64,000 bases of DNA, taken from NCBI RefSeq assembly GCF_024494355.1, contig NZ_JAKNQY010000017.1:26271-90270 (forward strand), read 5' to 3'. Both the position numbers and the translations under genes were made by a program. Below, one piece after another: positions 33,470-43,197 of this stretch (its first letter is position 1; every line of letters starts with the position of its first letter). The notes under the pieces were generated by a model. The model did not search any database and was not told the origin of the DNA. It worked only from the letters and a program-made list of their open reading frames with translations. The DNA is from Pseudomonas sp. Q11 (GTDB lineage: Bacteria > Pseudomonadota > Gammaproteobacteria > Pseudomonadales > Pseudomonadaceae).

Positions 33470-34540
33470 CTACAACAACGGCGCCACAACCGGCTCCCGG
33501 CTCGGCCACGCATCCAGCACCGCCTTGAACAGGGTCGCCAGGGGAATCGCAAAGAACACCCCCCAGAACCCCCACAGCCCGCCAAACAGCAAAACCGCGC
33601 AGATGATCGCCACCGGATGCAGGTTCACCGCTTCGGAGAACAGCAGCGGCACCAGTACGTTGCCATCGAGCGTCTGGATGACCCCGTAGACCGCCATCAG
33701 ATAAATGAACTGATCGCTCCATCCCCACTGGAACAACGCAATCAACGCCACCGGCACGGTCACCACCACGGTACCGACGTAAGGCACCACCACCGAAATA
33801 CCCACCAGCAGCGCCAGCAGTGCGGCGTAATTGAGCCCCAGGGCCACGAAGCCGATATAGGTCACGCCGCCGCAGATGAAAATCTCGATGACTTTTCCGC
33901 GAATGTAATTGGCGATCTGGCGATTCATCTCTTGGGCTACCCGGGTGATCAGCGCCCGCTCACGGGGCAGATAGCCACGGACCCAGCGCCCGATCATTTC
34001 CCGATCCTTGAGAAAGAAAAACACCAGGATCGGCACCAACACCAGATAGATCATGATGTTCACCAGGAGCGGCAAGCTGGACAGCGAAAATGTCAGCGCC
34101 CACTGGCCGAACCTGCCGATCTGGCCACGCACCACCTCAATGGCCTGCAGCACCTGCTCGTCGGAGACCAGATGCGGATAGCGCTCAGGCAACAGCAACA
34201 ACAGCGACTGCCATTTGGCGAGCATGCCTGGCAATTCGTTGAACAAGGTCACTAACTGGTGCCAAAGCAGCGGCACGATCACCACGACGAACACCACCAA
34301 TAATCCCATGAACAGGGCGAATACCAGCCCTACCGCCACGGCGCCGGGCAGCCGCATCCGTTCCAGCGTCGTGACCAGCCCTTGCATCAGGTACGCCAGC
34401 ACCATCCCTGCCAGCACCGGTGCGAGCATGCCGCCGAGCGTGAGGACTGCCGTGAATGCCAGGAACAGCAACACTGCCAGCACGACTGCCTCTTCGTCGG
34501 AGAAGTAGCGCTGGATCCAGTCGCGTAACACTTTGAACAT
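33470..34540 (-). CDS. perM: AI-2E family transporter (PerM-like)
   Basis: Encodes 356 residues with about eight membrane segments and the conserved AI-2E/PerM end region (YGVIQTLDGNVLVPLLFSEA ... LHPVAIICAVLLFGGLWGFW). It is likely a permease for a small molecule or ion; the AI-2 export role of the founding member should not be assumed here. The TusA-like gene lies 30 bp upstream on the same strand. Confidence 0.88.
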   Translation of the reverse strand: MFKVLRDWIQRYFSDEEAVVLAVLLFLAFTAVLTLGGMLAPVLAGMVLAYLMQGLVTTLERMRLPGAVAVGLVFALFMGLLVVFVVVIVPLLWHQLVTLFNELPGMLAKWQSLLLLLPERYPHLVSDEQVLQAIEVVRGQIGRFGQWALTFSLSSLPLLVNIMIYLVLVPILVFFFLKDREMIGRWVRGYLPRERALITRVAQEMNRQIANYIRGKVIEIFICGGVTYIGFVALGLNYAALLALLVGISVVVPYVGTVVVTVPVALIALFQWGWSDQFIYLMAVYGVIQTLDGNVLVPLLFSEAVNLHPVAIICAVLLFGGLWGFWGVFFAIPLATLFKAVLDAWPSREPVVAPLL

Positions 34541-34570
34541 TAAAAATCCTTAAGGGCCACTGTCGGTTTT

Positions 34571-34810
34571 TCAGGCTTTCTTCAGCCAGTAACGGTAAAC
34601 GCCGTTATCGTCTTCTTCACGCAGCAGCGTATGACCGGCCAGCCGGGCGAAGGTGCGGAAATCACGCTGGGAGCCCGCGTCGGTTGCGGTCACCTTGAGC
34701 ACGGCGCCGCTGGCCAGGTGATTGAGTTCCAGCTTCGCCTTGAGCAGCGGCAACGGACAATTCAGGCCGCTGGCGTCCAGTTCGGCATCGTGGGCTACAG
34801 CATCGGTCAT
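34571..34810 (-). CDS. TusA-like sulfurtransferase protein
   Basis: Encodes 79 residues with the SirA/TusA motif LNCPLPLLKAKLEL, in which the CPxP Cys is the sulfur carrier. Such proteins pass persulfide sulfur to tRNA modification or sulfur-oxidation partners. The neighbour perM and the divergent bepA are the same in many pseudomonads, suggesting conservation of order rather than function. Confidence 0.9.
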   Translation of the reverse strand: MTDAVAHDAELDASGLNCPLPLLKAKLELNHLASGAVLKVTATDAGSQRDFRTFARLAGHTLLREEDDNGVYRYWLKKA

Positions 34811-34908
34811 CGGTTCACTCCGCAGCAGGTCGTTGAGCGACCTAGAATATCTGGTCCCGGGCCTGGTGTCCGGCTACAGTAGGGTCTTTGTCAACTAAGG
34901 CTTCGTGC

Positions 34909-36342
34909 ATGACATTTCTGCGCCCCACCCTGCTGACGCTCGCTTGCCTGCTTGCCTCACCGGGCTTCGCCGACGACCTGCCGTCACTTGGCGACGCCAG
35001 TTCTGCCATCGTCTCGCCACAACAGGAGCACCAGCTGGGTCGCGCCTGGCTGGCCTTGCTGCGCAGTCAGGTCTCACAGCTCAACGATCCACTGCTCAAG
35101 GACTACGTCGAGTCCAGCGTTTACAAACTGGTGGAGACCAGCCAGGTCAACGACCGACGCCTGGAATTCATCCTGATCAACAGCCCACAGCTCAACGCCT
35201 TCGCCGCACCCGGCGGAATCGTCGGGGTAAACGGTGGATTGTTCCTCAACGCGCAAACCGAAGGCGAATACGCCTCGGTCATGGCCCACGAACTGGCGCA
35301 CTTGTCGCAACGCCACTTTGCCCGGGGCGTCGAAGCCCAGCAACGCATGCAGGTGCCAATGATGGCGGCGCTGCTGGCCGGCATTGTGATCGCTGCCGCC
35401 GGTGGTGGTGATGCCGGGATCGCCGCCATCGCTGGAACCCAGGCGGCCGCCATCCAGGAACAACGGCGTTTCTCCCGCCAGAACGAACAGGAAGCCGACC
35501 GCATCGGCATCCAGAACCTGGAAAAGGCCGGCTATGATCCGCGGTCCATGCCGAGCATGTTCGAGCGGCTGATGCGCCAGTACCGTTTCGACGCCAGGCC
35601 CCCTGAATTCCTCCTGACTCACCCGGTGACCGAATCCCGAATCGCTGACACCCGCAACCGCGCCGAACAGGCAAGGCCAGGTGGCATCGAGGACAGCATG
35701 CGTTATCAATTGATTCGCGCACGGGTCAAGTTGATCTACGAAGAAACTCCGGGACTGGGCGCCAAGCGCTTCCGGGCGCAGCTGGATGAAAATCCGAAGA
35801 ACGACGTGGCCCGCTATGGCTTGGCGATCGCGCAGATCAAGGGCGGCCAGTTGAATGAGGCCCGGGAAAACCTCAAACAGCTGCTGGCCAAGTCACCCAA
35901 CGAGATCATCTATAACCTGGCCCAGGTCGATCTGGACATCACCAGCAACAAGCTGCCAGACGCTCAGGCTCGCGTCGACCGGATGCTGACCCAGTACCCG
36001 GGCAACTATCCACTGAATCAGGTGCGTGTCGACCTGCTGCTCAAGCAGAACCGCCCCGCCGACGCCGAGAAAGCGCTTGAGGACCTGCTCAAGACTCGCC
36101 CGGACGATCCGGACGTCTGGTACATGGTGGCAGAGACTCGGGGGTTGTCGGGCAATATCATTGGCCTGCATCAAGCCCGCGCCGAATACTTCGCACTGGT
36201 AGGCGACTACCGTCAAGCCATCCAGCAACTGGACTTCGCCAAACGGCGTGCCGGTAGCAATTTCCCGCTGTCGTCACGCATCGACGCCAGGCAGCGCGAG
36301 CTCATGGAGCAGGAGCGCATGGTCAAGGACATGATGGGCTGA
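34909..36342 (+). CDS. bepA: M48 family metalloprotease BepA
   Basis: Encodes 477 residues from the ATG at 34909, giving a signal peptide (TFLRPTLLTLACLLASPGFA). The zinc protease motif HELAH is near residue 127, the third ligand lies in NEQEADRIG, and a C-terminal TPR region (NPKNDVARYGLAIAQIKGGQ...) binds BAM. BepA is a periplasmic protease/chaperone that matures or degrades outer-membrane proteins such as LptD. It is divergent from the TusA-like gene. Confidence 0.94.
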   Translation: MTFLRPTLLTLACLLASPGFADDLPSLGDASSAIVSPQQEHQLGRAWLALLRSQVSQLNDPLLKDYVESSVYKLVETSQVNDRRLEFILINSPQLNAFAAPGGIVGVNGGLFLNAQTEGEYASVMAHELAHLSQRHFARGVEAQQRMQVPMMAALLAGIVIAAAGGGDAGIAAIAGTQAAAIQEQRRFSRQNEQEADRIGIQNLEKAGYDPRSMPSMFERLMRQYRFDARPPEFLLTHPVTESRIADTRNRAEQARPGGIEDSMRYQLIRARVKLIYEETPGLGAKRFRAQLDENPKNDVARYGLAIAQIKGGQLNEARENLKQLLAKSPNEIIYNLAQVDLDITSNKLPDAQARVDRMLTQYPGNYPLNQVRVDLLLKQNRPADAEKALEDLLKTRPDDPDVWYMVAETRGLSGNIIGLHQARAEYFALVGDYRQAIQQLDFAKRRAGSNFPLSSRIDARQRELMEQERMVKDMMG

Positions 36343-36354
36343 GTATTTTCGGAC

Positions 36355-36390
36355 ACAAAAAAACCGCCTCTCTCGAGGCGGTTTTTTTGG
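36355..36390. terminator. Bidirectional Rho-independent terminator
   Basis: The perfect stem ACCGCCTC/GAGGCGGT is flanked by A and T runs on both sides between the convergent bepA and mucD genes. It should stop transcription from both directions. Confidence 0.92.
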
Positions 36391-36404
36391 GGGCAGCTAA
36401 GCGA

Positions 36405-37832
36405 TCATTCGGCCAGTTTGAAGGTAATGAAACTCGCACGGCCTTGACGCAGAACCCGCATCGAAACCGAACGATTTTTCGGCAACGCCTTGGCGATGTC
36501 GGTGAACTCCTTGGCCGAACCGATTGCCTGGTTGTTCAGGTGAGTGATGATGTCGCCTGGTTGCAGGCCGATCATGGCCGCAGGACCGTCCTGCACCTCC
36601 TTGATCACTACGCCACCCTGCAGCTCCAGGGTCCGCTTCTGCTCCGGCGTAAGCTCCGCTACCGCCACGCCCAGACGATTGCTGCTACGTTCCACGCCTG
36701 ACTTGGCCAGCGAATCCAGCTCCTTGCCTTCCTCAGGGATGGCGCCGACGGTCAATTCGACGTTTGTGCGCTTGCCTTCGCGAATCACTTCCAGATTAGC
36801 CTTCGAACCGGCCTTGAGGGCGCCTACCAGATGTGGCAGGTCAGCGGACATGACGATCGGCTGGCCATTCATGCTCAGGATCACGTCGCCCACTTGCAGA
36901 CCACCCTTGGCAGCCGGACCACCCTCCTGAATCTGCGCCACCAGCGCACCGGCAGGTTTCTCCAGCCCGAACGACTCGGCCAGGTCCTTGTTCACTTCCT
37001 GAATGACCACGCCCAACCAGCCGCGGCTGACCTTGCCTTCGGTTTTCAGTTGGTTGGATACGTCCATGGCAACGTCGATCGGAATCGCGAAGGACACACC
37101 CATGAAGCCGCCCGAACGGGTATAGATCTGGGAGTTGATTCCCACTACTTCACCGTCGAGGTTGAACAGCGGGCCACCAGAGTTACCCGGGTTGATCGGC
37201 ACGTCGGTCTGAATGAACGGCACGTAGTTTTCGTTCGGCAGACTGCGACCGATTGCACTGACGATGCCCTGGGTTACGGTATGGTCGAAGCCGAACGGCG
37301 AACCGATGGCAACGACCCACTGGCCAGCTTTCAGGTTCTGGGATTTGCCCAGCTTGAGCACAGGCAGGTTTTTACCTTCGATTTTCAGCAGCGCCACGTC
37401 AGATCGCGGGTCAGTGCCGATCAGCTTGGCCTTGAGCTCACTACGGTCTGCCAGGCGTACCAGGATCTCGTCGGCATCGGCAATCACATGGTTATTGGTC
37501 AGGATGTAACCGTCAGGCGAAATAATGAAGCCCGAACCCAGGGACTGCGCTTCACGCTGGCGGCCACCACCGGGAGAGCGCGGTTGCGGCATCCCTCGCT
37601 CGAAGAACTCGCGCAACATCGGCGGCAAACCTTCCAGATCCGGCATCTGCTGGTCCATCACCCTGCGTTCCGGCAGTTTCTGGGTGGTACTGATGTTCAC
37701 CACCGCGGGCGAGGCTTGCTCGACCAGCTCAGTGAAGTCCGGCAATTCGACTGCCATAGCGGGAACGGCCTGACCGAGCACAAGCACAGTGGCAAAAATG
37801 GAGAGATAGGTTTTCAAGCGTGGTATCGACAT
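36405..37832 (-). CDS. mucD: Periplasmic serine protease MucD (Do/DegP family)
   Basis: Encodes 475 residues from the ATG at 37832 with a signal peptide ending AMA. The catalytic triad is visible: His in LTNNHVIAD, Asp in PRSDVALLK and Ser in NPGNSGGPLFN. Two PDZ domains follow. MucD removes misfolded envelope proteins and thereby lowers AlgU activity. It follows mucB with a 226-bp gap and no mucC between. Confidence 0.95.
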   Translation of the reverse strand: MSIPRLKTYLSIFATVLVLGQAVPAMAVELPDFTELVEQASPAVVNISTTQKLPERRVMDQQMPDLEGLPPMLREFFERGMPQPRSPGGGRQREAQSLGSGFIISPDGYILTNNHVIADADEILVRLADRSELKAKLIGTDPRSDVALLKIEGKNLPVLKLGKSQNLKAGQWVVAIGSPFGFDHTVTQGIVSAIGRSLPNENYVPFIQTDVPINPGNSGGPLFNLDGEVVGINSQIYTRSGGFMGVSFAIPIDVAMDVSNQLKTEGKVSRGWLGVVIQEVNKDLAESFGLEKPAGALVAQIQEGGPAAKGGLQVGDVILSMNGQPIVMSADLPHLVGALKAGSKANLEVIREGKRTNVELTVGAIPEEGKELDSLAKSGVERSSNRLGVAVAELTPEQKRTLELQGGVVIKEVQDGPAAMIGLQPGDIITHLNNQAIGSAKEFTDIAKALPKNRSVSMRVLRQGRASFITFKLAE

Positions 37833-38058
37833 ACGGCTCCCGTTACGACGAGCGTGGTTAAGCGATATGGAGCAAGAAATACCAGAGGAAGATACGCCGG
37901 TATTTTTGTTCCGCAAACAGGCAAGGCCAGAGCCGAGCGGCTCTGACCTATAGAAAAAAAAAAGAAGTTTTGCAAATGAAAATACTGACAGGAAGTTTCG
38001 GCATTTCGATCAAGTCCCGGCATTACAAGCCTCTTACCCAATCGAACCACTCAGGCAA
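37833..38058. other. mucB-mucD gap with no mucC
   Basis: No mucC coding sequence or remnant is recognisable between mucB and mucD. The gap holds an A run and an AGAGCC-type inverted repeat but no clear terminator. It may contain a separate mucD promoter. Confidence 0.6.
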
Positions 38059-39006
38059 CTAGTGAGTCGCCGTGGCATCGGAACGCATGGAAAGCGCGAT
38101 CCGCTCCGCTGTACCAATGGGAATTTCGCCGACCACCGTGACCATCATTTCCCCTTGGGGCGTCGTGAGTCGACGCGAAACGGCAGCCGTCGGGCCGAGC
38201 TGAGTACGGGTATCAGTCACGGTAGCGCCGTTCAATGGCTCTAGAAACACCGAAAAACGAGCCAGGCCATCGTCGTACATCAGGCTGCTGACCTGAACCT
38301 TGGTCTCCGGGTCCTTTCTCATAGCGCTGCTGCTCAGCTCAAAACCGGGGGGCAACCAGTCCGAATGCCAGGCAGTTTTCACGATCGGGCTTTTACCGGC
38401 CTTCTGCGCTACTACCTTGCATTCGGCAGTCGCTTGCAAATCGACCTCCGACGGCTCGGTAATGTTCAAACGCGTGAACTGGAAACGTTCGAGCAGTTGG
38501 CCCTTGTCATTGAGCAACAAAGACTTGAGCGGCAAGCCAGTCTCTCTGTCCAGATGCAACTCGAAACCATAACGATGCTGATCCTTGGGCGTCAGCGCCA
38601 CAATCACCGCCGGGCGCCCGGCCACGCGCGACTTGCCAATGACGGCAAGGTCATACCAATTCTTGAGTTTTTGCGGATCGAGCGCACGTGCCGTGCCTTC
38701 AGGCGTATTCCCCACCCCAGCAATCAAGGAGCCACTTACGCATTGAGTACGTCCATCAATGCGCAGGACTTCCTGTGCCGACCCATCGAGCTGGAGTAAC
38801 CGCTCGCGGACTTTACCATTCTGGACACGATGCCAGATGTTATGGGTAGAAAAACTACCATTACGCTCGTAAACGAAAGTGCCCTGGAAGCTTTGCTGTT
38901 GCTCGGCTTGACTCAGACGCTTCAGCCAGTCCCGAGCCTCACCGGCATGGGCTGGAATGACGCACCAGGCACCAAGCAGAACTGAAAAGAGAGGTATGGC
39001 GCGCAA
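38059..39006 (-). CDS. mucB: AlgU regulator MucB (RseB-like)
   Basis: Encodes 315 residues with a signal peptide (PLFSVLLGAWCVIPAHA). The MucB/RseB lipid-binding N-domain (SFQGTFVYERNGSFSTHNIW) and C-domain are recognisable. It binds the periplasmic part of MucA and protects it from AlgW cleavage until lipopolysaccharide or lipid signals displace it. It lies 9 bp after mucA. Confidence 0.95.
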   Translation of the reverse strand: MRAIPLFSVLLGAWCVIPAHAGEARDWLKRLSQAEQQQSFQGTFVYERNGSFSTHNIWHRVQNGKVRERLLQLDGSAQEVLRIDGRTQCVSGSLIAGVGNTPEGTARALDPQKLKNWYDLAVIGKSRVAGRPAVIVALTPKDQHRYGFELHLDRETGLPLKSLLLNDKGQLLERFQFTRLNITEPSEVDLQATAECKVVAQKAGKSPIVKTAWHSDWLPPGFELSSSAMRKDPETKVQVSSLMYDDGLARFSVFLEPLNGATVTDTRTQLGPTAAVSRRLTTPQGEMMVTVVGEIPIGTAERIALSMRSDATATH

Positions 39007-39015
39007 TGGTCCTCC

Positions 39016-39603
39016 TTAGCGGTTTTCCAGACTGGCTGCACGGGCGTAAGGCAGCGCGCTTTCGGTACCTTTCAGAGCAGCTTCCTGGGCATGCTGACGC
39101 AGGTAATTGGGCAGACGCTGATCATGCCAGCCTGGTTGGCCTTGCAGCACACCATTGGCCATCGGACCTGCAACTTCTGAGCTTTCGCTGTAACCGGCCA
39201 ACACTGCCGGCCCTTTGACCTGCGGAGCAGCCAAGCCTGGTTGGTTGGACTGCTGTGCCATCTGCACGCCAGCAATCTCATCCTGGTTGTACAGGCGCAC
39301 ACCGGCCAGAACAGCTACGGTAACCGAAGCGGCAACCGCCAGACGACCCAGGTTACGCCATGGGCTACGGGAGGCTTTGGCCGGAACAGCTTCATCAGCC
39401 AGTGCAGCAGAAACAGCCGCAGCGATGTCCAGACGCGGAAGCAGCAGGTCCTTGTGCATGACAGCCCGGGCGATCTGGTAACGAGCCCAGGTCTCACGGG
39501 TTTCAACATCGTCGAAGGCATTCAGTACCCGACGTAATTCCAGTTCGTCCGCTTCGTTATCCATCACTGCGGACAGCGATTCCTGCAGGGCTTCACGACT
39601 CAT
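39016..39603 (-). CDS. mucA: Anti-sigma factor MucA
   Basis: Encodes 195 residues. The cytoplasmic anti-sigma domain (SREALQESLSAVMDNEADEL) is followed by one membrane segment near residues 90-107 and a periplasmic tail that proteases cleave. No truncation of the mucA22 type is present, so a non-mucoid allele is suggested. It is cotranscribed with algU 30 bp upstream. Confidence 0.96.
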   Translation of the reverse strand: MSREALQESLSAVMDNEADELELRRVLNAFDDVETRETWARYQIARAVMHKDLLLPRLDIAAAVSAALADEAVPAKASRSPWRNLGRLAVAASVTVAVLAGVRLYNQDEIAGVQMAQQSNQPGLAAPQVKGPAVLAGYSESSEVAGPMANGVLQGQPGWHDQRLPNYLRQHAQEAALKGTESALPYARAASLENR

Positions 39604-39633
39604 GGCGTTCCTCTCTTGGCTGTCGCCGCTGTC

Positions 39634-40215
39634 TCAGTTTTCCTGCAACAATGGTTGCAGGGCTTTATCAATGGCCTCCCGAGCGCGGAAAATCCGGGAG
39701 CGCACGGTACCCACTGGACACTGCATGACGCTGGCAATGTCCTCGTAACTCAGACCGTCGAATTCACGTAAAGTTAGAGCCGTACGCAAATCTTCGGGCA
39801 GTTGCTGGATGGTTCGATGGACAGTGCCTTCGATCTCATCCCGCAGCAACGCTCGTTCTGGTGACTCAAGATCCTTGAGGCCATGATCGCCATCATAGAA
39901 CTCTGCATCCTCAGAACTCACATCGCTATCCGGCGGCCGGCGGCCGCGTGAAACCAGATAGTTTTTCGCCGTGTTAATGGCGATACGGTAAAGCCACGTG
40001 TAAAACGCGCTGTCCCCGCGAAAATTACCAAGTGCACGATAAGCCTTGATGAAGGCTTCCTGAGCAACATCCTGGGCTTCATGGGTGTCGTGCACAAAAC
40101 GCACGATCAACCCGAGAATTTTGTGCTGGTATTTCAGCACTAGCAGATCGAAAGCTCGCTTGTCGCCGCGTTGAACGCGCTCGACCAGTTGCTGATCCTC
40201 TTCCTGGGTTAGCAT
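39634..40215 (-). CDS. algU: Sigma factor AlgU (RpoE family)
   Basis: Encodes 193 residues from the ATG at 40215 (MLTQEEDQQLVERVQRGDKR). Sigma-2 (FIKAYRALGNFRGDSAFYTW) and sigma-4 (LREFDGLSYEDIASVMQCPV) are complete. It directs the envelope stress and alginate regulon. Two AlgU-type promoters upstream suggest autoregulation. The mucA, mucB and mucD genes follow. Confidence 0.97.
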   Translation of the reverse strand: MLTQEEDQQLVERVQRGDKRAFDLLVLKYQHKILGLIVRFVHDTHEAQDVAQEAFIKAYRALGNFRGDSAFYTWLYRIAINTAKNYLVSRGRRPPDSDVSSEDAEFYDGDHGLKDLESPERALLRDEIEGTVHRTIQQLPEDLRTALTLREFDGLSYEDIASVMQCPVGTVRSRIFRAREAIDKALQPLLQEN

Positions 40216-40272
40216 GAACACTCCTCGATAAGCTCGAAGGAGGCCTGCATTACTAATCGACCGGGCTTGCAA

Positions 40273-40301
40273 CCATAGACTCGGGCTTTTCGCAAAAGTT
40301 C
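40273..40301 (-). promoter_or_regulatory. AlgU-type promoter P1 before algU
   Basis: On the minus strand GAACTT (40301-40296), a 16-bp spacer, and TCTATGG (from 40279) match the AlgU/sigma-E consensus GAACTT-N16/17-TCtga. It lies about 60 bp before the algU start, consistent with known AlgU autoregulation. Confidence 0.75.
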
Positions 40302-40466
40302 TCCCCCTTCAAGCAAGTTTCCGGCGTGCTCTGATCCGGCACGCACGAAAAACGCAGCACGAGATTCCCCGGCTGCGCGAATAATCTGTCGTCGGGCCTG
40401 TTGGCAAAGATTCAAATCCTAATCTTGCACCAACCCGACGTTGTTCCCTTTTGCAGACAACCGTCT

Positions 40467-40494
40467 ATTGAACCCGGTCGCTCGGCAAAAGTTC
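40467..40494 (-). promoter_or_regulatory. AlgU-type promoter P2, distal
   Basis: On the minus strand GAACTT (40494-40489), a 17-bp spacer and TCAAT (40471-40467) form a second candidate AlgU promoter. The gap between algU and nadB (about 560 bp) holds no supported gene; these sites are its main content. Confidence 0.6.
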
Positions 40495-40772
40495 CAACTA
40501 TTTATAGCCGTGTGTATGGAACATCGGGGAACCCTGACGAGATAAACAGCCTTTCATCCTCGAAACGGTCGCCTTGTCGCCCATCCACCAAAATCGTGAC
40601 CCGACGAAGCGTATCGCTTTTCTGTCATCTTGGTTTCACATTGCCATGAATACGCCGCTATTGTGCCGATCCCCCTCTCTATATACTAGTGGGCTGCGTG
40701 GCTGCCTGACCCATTGAACCGGATGTCTTGCGCCAACCCCGACCCGGGTCGTTTTGAGCGGAAACCTTTCAA

Positions 40773-42389
40773 ATGAGCCAACAGTTCCAACACGATGTTC
40801 TGGTAATCGGCAGCGGCGCCGCAGGATTGAGCCTTGCCCTGACCCTGCCTGAACATCTGCGCATCGCAGTACTGAGCAAAGGCGACCTGGCCAACGGTTC
40901 GACGTTCTGGGCCCAGGGCGGGGTCGCGGCCGTGCTGGATGACACCGACACTATTGAATCTCATGTCGATGACACCCTCAATGCCGGCGGTGGCCTGTGC
41001 AATCCAGAAGCGGTGCGTTTCACCGTCGAGCACAGCAGAGAGGCCATTCAGTGGCTGATCGACCAGGGCGTGCCTTTCACCCGTGATGAGCAATCGGGCA
41101 CCGAAGACGGTGGTTTCGAATTTCACTTGACCCGCGAAGGCGGTCATAGCCATCGACGCATCATTCATGCGGCCGATGCCACCGGCGCGGCGATTTTCAA
41201 GACGCTGCTGGCCAAGGCCCGCCAACGGCCAAATATCGAGCTTCTGGAACAACGGGTCGCGGTCGACCTGATTACTGAAAAACGCCTGGGCCTGGATGGT
41301 GATCGCTGCCTGGGCGCCTACGTTCTCAACCGCGGCACCGGCGAAGTCGACACCTACGGCGCGCGTTTCGTGATCCTGGCCTCCGGCGGCGCAGCGAAAG
41401 TCTATTTGTATACCAGTAACCCCGATGGCGCCTGCGGGGACGGTATTGCCATGGCCTGGCGCTCGGGTTGCCGGGTGGCGAACCTGGAGTTCAACCAGTT
41501 CCACCCTACATGCCTCTACCATCCGCTGGCCAAGAGCTTCCTGGTCACCGAGGCCCTGCGCGGTGAAGGTGCTCACCTCAAACTTCCCAGTGGCGAGCGG
41601 TTCATGCACCGCTTCGATCCCCGCGCCGAACTGGCGCCCCGGGATATCGTCGCCCGCGCCATCGACCACGAAATGAAGCGCCTGGGCATCGACTGCGTCT
41701 ACCTGGACATCAGCCACAAACCCGAAGCGTTCATCAAGAGCCATTTCCCGACGGTGTACGAGCGTTGCCTGGAGTTTTCCATCGACATCACCAAGCAACC
41801 GATTCCGGTGGTGCCGGCGGCGCACTACACGTGCGGTGGCGTGATGGTGGACCAACAGGGACGCAGCGACGTACCAGGCCTGTATGCCATTGGCGAAACC
41901 AGTTTCACCGGCCTGCACGGCGCCAATCGCATGGCCAGCAACTCGCTGCTGGAATGTTTCGTCTACGCCCGTTCGGCGGCGGCGGATATTCTTGAACAAC
42001 TGCCGCAGATCGCCATTCCAGCCGCCCTACCCTCGTGGGATGCCAGCCAGGTCACCGATTCGGACGAAGATGTGATCATTGCTCACAACTGGGACGAGCT
42101 GCGGCGCTTCATGTGGGACTACGTCGGCATCGTGCGCACCAACAAACGCCTGCAAAGGGCGCAGCATCGGGTGCGGCTGTTGCTGGATGAAATCGATGAG
42201 TTCTACAGCAACTACAAGGTCAGCCGCGACCTGATTGAGTTGCGCAATCTGGCACAGGTGGCTGAGTTGATGATCCGCTCGGCCATGGAACGCAAGGAAA
42301 GTCGGGGTTTGCACTACACCCTCGACTACCCGGACCTGCTGCCCGAGGCGCTGGACACTATTCTGGTGCCGCCCACCTACGCCGACTGA
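40773..42389 (+). CDS. nadB: L-aspartate oxidase
   Basis: Encodes 538 residues. FAD-binding GSGAAGLSLAL at the N-terminus, the flavoprotein core (STFWAQGGVAAVLDD, HLTREGGHSHRRIIHAADAT), and the C-terminal helical domain (VGIVRTNKRLQRAQHRVRLL) identify NadB. It oxidises aspartate to iminoaspartate for NAD synthesis. It is divergent from algU, a conserved arrangement. A TATACT-like -10 near 40680 may serve it. Confidence 0.97.
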   Translation: MSQQFQHDVLVIGSGAAGLSLALTLPEHLRIAVLSKGDLANGSTFWAQGGVAAVLDDTDTIESHVDDTLNAGGGLCNPEAVRFTVEHSREAIQWLIDQGVPFTRDEQSGTEDGGFEFHLTREGGHSHRRIIHAADATGAAIFKTLLAKARQRPNIELLEQRVAVDLITEKRLGLDGDRCLGAYVLNRGTGEVDTYGARFVILASGGAAKVYLYTSNPDGACGDGIAMAWRSGCRVANLEFNQFHPTCLYHPLAKSFLVTEALRGEGAHLKLPSGERFMHRFDPRAELAPRDIVARAIDHEMKRLGIDCVYLDISHKPEAFIKSHFPTVYERCLEFSIDITKQPIPVVPAAHYTCGGVMVDQQGRSDVPGLYAIGETSFTGLHGANRMASNSLLECFVYARSAAADILEQLPQIAIPAALPSWDASQVTDSDEDVIIAHNWDELRRFMWDYVGIVRTNKRLQRAQHRVRLLLDEIDEFYSNYKVSRDLIELRNLAQVAELMIRSAMERKESRGLHYTLDYPDLLPEALDTILVPPTYAD

Positions 42390-42810
42390 ACTTGAGCCGA
42401 ACCCGCAGGCGCCGATGCAGATCCGGCGCCAGCGCGTCGCGAGGCACGCACAACGACCGGACCCACCACTCCCCCCGCAAGCGAAAACGCAGCACGATAA
42501 TCATCGGCAACGCCAGGCTGTCAGGGCGCAACTGCACCGTCTGCCAGCCATCAGCCCTGTTCCACAGCTGCCAGCCATCGGCATCACGACGCAACCGGCA
42601 AAAGGCCTGACGATGGGACAGCAATAGATGTCGCGGTAGCGTCCAGGCGCCATGGGCCAGGCACAGCACTATGCCAAGGACGATCAACCAGAACGGAACC
42701 GACAACAGCAACAACGAAGCCAGGGCGAAGGCCTGGGCCAGGAGATAGGCCGCCAACAGTTGCCCGGAGGCATGCCAGCGGCATTCAAACCGATTACTTG
42801 GGCTGGACAC
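42358..42810 (-). CDS. ygfX: YgfX family membrane protein
   Basis: Encodes 150 residues. Two adjacent membrane segments (about residues 16-52) precede a soluble part (LLLSHRQAFCRLRRDADGWQ...). It matches the YgfX/CptA family. In E. coli CptA was described as a toxin partner of the SdhE-family protein; that role is disputed. Its start overlaps sdhE by 17 bp, and its end overlaps nadB by 32 bp on the other strand. Confidence 0.85.
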   Translation of the reverse strand: MSSPSNRFECRWHASGQLLAAYLLAQAFALASLLLLSVPFWLIVLGIVLCLAHGAWTLPRHLLLSHRQAFCRLRRDADGWQLWNRADGWQTVQLRPDSLALPMIIVLRFRLRGEWWVRSLCVPRDALAPDLHRRLRVRLKFSRRRWAAPE

Positions 42811-43048
42811 GGTCCAGAATCATCCGAACCATGCGCTGCAGCTCCGGGTCTTCGGATTCGCTGCGTTCCATGAACCAGCCGAACATGTCCTGATCCTCGC
42901 ACTCAAGCAGGCGCACGTAGCACGCACGGTCCACGTCGTTAAGGTGGGGATAGACTTCTTTCACGAACGGCACCAGCAACACATCAAGCTCAAGCATGCC
43001 GCGACGGCTGTGCCAGTAGAGGCGATTCAGTTCAACATCTTCGACCAT
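42794..43048 (-). CDS. sdhE: FAD assembly factor SdhE
   Basis: Encodes 84 residues with the RGxxE motif (SRRGMLELD) that inserts FAD into succinate dehydrogenase SdhA, plus a conserved DMFGWFME. A coupled ygfX gene follows. Flavoprotein NadB next door may also depend on such a factor, but that is inference. Confidence 0.93.
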   Translation of the reverse strand: MVEDVELNRLYWHSRRGMLELDVLLVPFVKEVYPHLNDVDRACYVRLLECEDQDMFGWFMERSESEDPELQRMVRMILDRVQPK

Positions 43049-43197
43049 GGAGCGCTCCTCAAATAGAGCGCAAGTATACAGGCCCCGCCGCGATGGAACA
43101 GACGGCTCAGCTCAGGCACCACCGATCCTTTGTGAACTACCCATTTCAAGGGCGCCCCCTTATGATGTCCACCAGACTATTTACCCTGCGATGACCC

